DNA of 35,508 nt from Silene noctiflora. Lineage: Eukaryota > Streptophyta > Magnoliopsida > Caryophyllales > Caryophyllaceae. The translations under genes and the position numbers were made by a program. Location of the stretch: contig VHZZ01003872.1 in assembly GCA_009801015.1 (NCBI GenBank), forward strand, positions 52,931 through 88,438. The letters are read 5' to 3'. Under the pieces are notes generated by a model. That model did no database searches and was not told the origin of the DNA. It was given only the letters and a program-made list of their open reading frames with translations. Positions within the stretch are counted from its first letter, which is position 1. The number at the start of each line of letters is the position of its first letter. Below are positions 32,230-35,508 of this stretch, one piece after another.

Positions 32230-32933
32230 TCATCTTCTAGATGCCCTGCCACCTGTTTCAAGAAATGAAGGTAAACGAGTCATTTGTTTACCTTTGATTT
32301 TGACACAAAATCCAAGGCAAGAGAACGGGACTAATTATAATCAAATTGTTCATCAAAAGCATTCCAAGAATACGAAGGTAAACAATTGACTAAGACACCC
32401 AAAATAGAAAACGTAAACAAATAACCTGAACTCGAAGCAGCTCTACTTCTAGTAGACGGAGAAGGAGACGGAGAAGGATTCCATCTGTTCCCACCAAGCC
32501 ATTCACGATGAAGACGCAAATCATTCGTCGAAAAATCAATCTGCTCACGAGAACACCGAAAAAACACAGAATATTTCGGAGAATTCTTATTATCAACGAA
32601 CACACGAGTAACAACACCTTCCCACCAGCCATCATGATGAAAAGCATCAACATCATCCATAAGCCGATACACAGGCGGGTTCGGACCCTGTGAACACGGC
32701 GGAATGGGTCGGATCAAGATAGGGTCCACCAACTCCTGCAGTTTCTTGGAACCTTGTTCATCTGCAACAAGATTATGGTATTCAACGAGAATCTTGTTGT
32801 GGGTTTGGGTTTGGTTTCGGATAACGGTTGCGGTGTACCATGAACCTCGGAGACCTTCGTCTTCTGAGCTTACTTCAATGGCGACTCCTTTCTTGAACAT
32901 TTCTGAGTCTTCTTTGGTTTTTTCTCTCGCCAT
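32230..32933 (-). CDS. Small tandem Agenet/Tudor-domain protein (2 exons, MITE-derived intron)
   Basis: Exons deduced as 32426-32933 and 32230-32252 (minus strand) join in frame to 176 codons plus stop. Residues about 13-75 (MFKKGVAIEVSSEDEGLRGSW..) and 85-145 (VYRLMDDVDAFHHDGWWEG.., YSVFFRCSREQIDFSTNDLR) are two Agenet (Tudor-like) domains, as at the N-terminus of plant DUF724 proteins, which bind chromatin or proteins in the nucleus. The tail is an SPSPSPS-rich stretch ending GGRASRR. The frame is open upstream to an ATG at 33089, but that extension looks like leader, so the Met before AREKTKED was chosen. Without splicing, the frame would instead read 31 more residues into the MITE sequence and stop at 32331. 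Which form is made is not known. Confidence 0.8.
32253..32425 (-). repeat. Stowaway-type MITE filling the intron of the Agenet gene
   Basis: Read on the minus strand, the intron starts GTTATTTGTTTACGTTTTCT and soon reads GGGTGTCTTAGTCAATTGTT and TGGAATGCTTTTGATG. The MITE at 10629-10809 has GTTATTTGTTTATCTATTCC, GGGTGTCTCGTTCATTTATT and GGGAATGCTTCTAATG in the same order. Near the other end both have GGTAAACAAATGAC. The 5' splice GT is the first base pair of the shared MITE sequence. Confidence 0.72.
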
Positions 32934-33189
32934 TTTTGTGGTTTGTTTGGTTTTAATGGAGGTATTGAAGAAGTGCAGAATGCAAACAGCAAGAGAGACA
33001 GAAGGGAGTGGAGAAGACTGAGGGAAAAGGAGAGAGAGGTGTTGCCTTAAATGCGATGGCATTGCCCGCCTACAGCTGGACTTTCCCACTCACTTTCATT
33101 TATTTGTTTAATTAATTAGTAAGCATAAAGTATTCGTCTTAAATTTTAAAACTATTTAATTACCGATATATGATGGTAATAAAAATATA
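32934..33189. other. Agenet gene upstream region
   Basis: Likely leader and promoter of the minus-strand gene. A pyrimidine-rich leader is visible on the minus strand around 32990-33030. Confidence 0.4.
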
Positions 33190-33386
33190 CGCACCTCGTC
33201 TCGGTTAATTGTTGTTCTTTTGTTTTGAACCGAAAGATGAAGTGACCAATTATTAAATAACAAGTGGAAAAAGTTGAGTGTGAATAATCAATTGTTCATC
33301 AAATGCATTCCTACAATAGAAAAGACAACAGTTGACTGAGACATACCAAAATGGAATAGAACAACAAATGATCGGGACAGAGGGAG
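33190..33386. repeat. Stowaway-type MITE upstream of the Agenet gene
   Basis: The left end CGCACCTCGTCTCGGTTAAT and the reverse complement of the right end CTCCCTCTGTCCCGATCATT share the family pattern and continue into TTGTTGTTC on both sides. TA flanks both ends (33188-33189, 33387-33388). Its interior on the minus strand (GTCTCAGTCAACTGTTG, GGAATGCATTTGATGAACAA) is very close to the MITE inside the Agenet intron. Confidence 0.75.
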
Positions 33387-33716
33387 TAACTTTTTGCATT
33401 TCCCAGTCAATTTGTCGTGTGACTAGGTATATATTTGACCCGTTTAACTTTTAAGCTTAAAATGAATAGTGTACAGCTTAAATAAAAAATTGTATTAATT
33501 TTAATCATTTAACTTTATTTAATCCTACCTTTATTACAATAAATTCGATATAAAATCGTTTTTTAATCAATTTTTAAAAGTGTAGGTAAATATTTTTTTT
33601 CGTGAATTAGTTTTATGAGTATATATTCAAGTGAGAAAAGTGAAAACCAAGTCGTTTTCACTAGTCATCATCTTTTCTTACCCGCTTTTTTCTCCCTAAT
33701 TGGTCCATTTAAAATT
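33387..33716. other. AT-rich intergenic DNA
   Basis: No gene, RNA or defined repeat is visible in this strongly AT-rich stretch. Confidence 0.45.
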
Positions 33717-34170
33717 TTACACTAATATTATATCAAACGGATCCACCAACCAAAAAAGATGTGGTATTTTAAATGCAAAATAAAAATTGAAAAAATCACA
33801 CATAAAATGCTAATTTACGCACTCATTAATAAATCGATCTTAAACAAGATTCACTAATTAATATTATGTCAACGGGTTCACCAACAGAAAAAAATATTTC
33901 CTTTGTTCCGATTAATACTTTACACTTTTCTATTTAAGGTGTATCAGTCAATTATTTACACTTTTTTTACTTGTAAATCAATCAATCATGTGGTCGACAT
34001 GTTACATTTCTCCTCATTTCAAGTTGATTTTTATTTTTTAATAATTATAAACTCGTTCATTTCTCTTTGCATTAATAATCGTATATAAAGCATCATAAAC
34101 TATTAACGAGGTTAAGGGAGTAATATTACTTTAAATGCAAAACAAAAATTGGAAAACCCCCAAAAACTTT
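33717..34170. repeat. Diverged tandem duplication, second copy split by a MITE
   Basis: Copy 1 (from about 33719) has ACTAATATTATATCAAACGG, CCACCAACCAAAAAAG and TTTAAATGCAAAATAAAAAT. Copy 2 (from about 33852) has ACTAATTAATATTATGTCAA, TCACCAACAGAAAAAA and then, after an intervening element, TTTAAATGCAAAACAAAAAT. The two copies are diverged and have no coding potential. Confidence 0.6.
33897..34120. repeat. Stowaway-type MITE inside the second tandem copy
   Basis: The element starts TTTCCTTTGTTCCGATTAAT and its right end, reverse complemented, starts CTCCCTTAACCTCGTTAATA. TA flanks both ends (33895-33896 and 34121-34122). Its position between the two halves of the second repeat copy supports the boundaries independently. 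Confidence 0.65.
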
Positions 34171-34551
34171 ACACACTATTCTATAAAGCTGCCTCTGACC
34201 TTCACTTGTGCATTGAATATTTATTAAACCAATTAGTCTTACTTAAGACCAACTATATCTGCCTTACTAATAAGACGAGTCATTTTGATATCATATTGTG
34301 AATATGGGTCGGAAGATAAGAAAATGGGTTGGCAGCTTTGCATTTAATGCTAGGAGTAGGTATGCGGCTAAATTAAGGCTAAAAGTAGGCTAGAAATACA
34401 ATAGGCATGCTTTTGACCTCAAAATTGTCGACATATTTGATTTTACTTTACATTTCACTCTTCCTTCCTCCACTTCTCTCTCTTCACTCTCTGAAATCTT
34501 CAAAAATACAACAAAAGCTCCATCAACATTCAACAATGGCGAAGAAAAAAA
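34171..34551. other. Intergenic DNA and possible leader
   Basis: No gene is recognised. Around 34455-34530 the sequence becomes pyrimidine-rich and then resembles a plant 5' leader before ATGs at 34536 and 34552. Confidence 0.35.
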
Positions 34552-34970
34552 ATGGCAAACAAAACTCCTCCCAAAAAACCCTCACATGCAACTGAAAAAA
34601 CAGTGCCATTGAGGTTGAAAGTCACCGTAAAAAGGAAGATGGTGGTTGAAGAAGCACCTGCCGAAGATGTCGAGATGAGTAAGCTGCAAGATGTTTGTAT
34701 TTACCTTCGGTTTTGCCATGATTTTGTGCATGCATTGAGTTTTATTGATGTTTTGGATTTTCATGTAACCATTTATTTGATATTCTTTATTTTGGTTTGT
34801 AGAAGAGGTTGTTTTGGGCAAAAAAAGAGGTCCAAAAGGTGGTTTTAGGCAATAGAAAGGGTGTTGTCATTAAGGATAATATTGATGAATCAGAGATTGA
34901 AGATTCATCAAGTAAATGTGAAGAAGTAGCGCGAACAGTGAAGGGAAAGGGAAAAAGGCAAATGACTAAT
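34552..34970 (+). CDS. Doubtful small Lys-rich protein (2 exons), family unknown
   Basis: Exons 34552-34692 and 34803-34970 would join in frame (GT-AG intron) to 102 codons plus stop, starting MANKTPPKKPSH and ending in a Lys/Gly/Ser-rich tail. The product is low-complexity and charged, with no domain I recognise. An earlier ATG at 34536 in another frame would give only 19 residues and could block translation. Another frame of the second exon also looks protein-like (EEVVLGKKRGPKGGFRQ then stop), so this may be a frameshifted relic. It ends 7 bp before a possible LTR. Confidence 0.28.
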
Positions 34971-34977
34971 GCTAAGT

Positions 34978-35508
34978 GTTGAGCCAGGATGTTTCCTGCC
35001 TGAACAAGAAATATCCCAGGCAAATCTCATATGGGTAACCACCCGTCAAATCACAAATACTCATAATGGCACCAGGTCAGGGAAGGTAATCAGGTCAGGG
35101 AAGAAAACAGTTCACTGCTCAGTCGAGAGAAACTACCAGGGAAGCAATAAAGATCTCTCAGGAGTGGCAGGAAGGACAAGTAACGAAGTGGAAACCAACT
35201 CCTATTAAATGGGGGGACCAACTCTAAAGCAGTAATCAACAACTTGAGACGTGGTAAATTAGGTCAAGCAATAACAAATAGTGGTTGTTATGGAAGAAGG
35301 AGTCAAGCACAATAATAGGGCATGTTCCCTATAAACTCGGAACGACTGGAGGAGTGGAGAAGAGAACCGTTATGAGGGAAAAAGCAGCATATATACGCGG
35401 AGAAAAGCAGATTCAAGTACACAAGATTAGAGGAAAATCACTTAATACCACTTTCTACTAAAAACACTTGTACTCCATTGATCGTTGATTGAAATTAATA
35501 GTCGAGAT
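34978..35508 (+). mobile_element. Possible LTR start, truncated by the window edge
   Basis: From TGTTGAGCCAGG onward the base composition changes to GA-rich, repeat-like sequence with short duplications (CAGGTCAGGGAAG occurs twice near 35073-35103). A TATA-like 'gcatatatacgcgg' at about 35388 and AT-rich poly-A-like sequence near the end would fit an LTR with its own promoter. The other end is outside the window, so LTR identity is not proven. Confidence 0.38.

Overview
This is a nuclear DNA window from a flowering plant, almost certainly a eudicot. Genes have many short introns, intergenic DNA is AT-rich, and small non-autonomous transposons (Stowaway, hAT, Mutator-like and probable Tourist types) are dense. 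Gene content fits any core eudicot. Caryophyllales is my impression from repeat style and is not demonstrated. Scattered N bases show a draft consensus.

Layout. (1) 1015-5467 (+): a complete five-exon DEAD-box RNA helicase of the RH24 type. (2) 6243-6314 (+): tRNA-Lys(UUU). (3) 6884-11060 (-): a complete seven-exon membrane-anchored cyclophilin of the CYP21-3/CYP21-4 type, convergent with the helicase. From memory, RH24 and CYP21-3 are also neighbours in Arabidopsis (At2g47330/At2g47320). (4) 13043-13600 (+): a three-exon HIPP-like protein that has lost the metal-binding CxxC but keeps a CaaX box. (5) 14346-14905: a solo LTR with a perfect 5-bp target duplication. (6) 15370-17928 (-): an eight-exon secreted/membrane protein with an ethylbenzene-dehydrogenase-type haem-binding domain and one apparent GC-AG intron. 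(7) 19292-22448 (+): the four-exon plastid PPR-SMR protein GUN1. (8) 23150-26600: a transposon nest holding a hAT MITE inside a Stowaway MITE and a Mutator-like MITE with a 9-bp duplication. (9) about 26821-28849 (+): a 5'-truncated, multiply frameshifted stachyose synthase-like pseudogene with what looks like a hAT excision footprint. (10) 29401-31074 (-): an intronless PLS-class PPR protein. (11) 32230-32933 (-): a small tandem-Agenet protein whose only intron is made almost entirely of a Stowaway-type MITE. (12) 34552-34970: a doubtful small two-exon gene, followed by a possible LTR start at 34978 that runs off the window.

The genes are ordinary housekeeping or organelle-signalling genes and do not form a pathway. 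The interest lies in how transposons have shaped them: an intron built from a MITE, a likely excision scar that breaks a pseudogene, nested insertions with readable target duplications, and a hAT family carrying CCCGA-type subterminal repeats with a fairly intact copy and several worn relatives. I found no operon, CRISPR array or prokaryotic-type system. Exon boundaries were deduced by hand from reading frame, GT/AG signals and remembered protein families; no search or alignment program was run.
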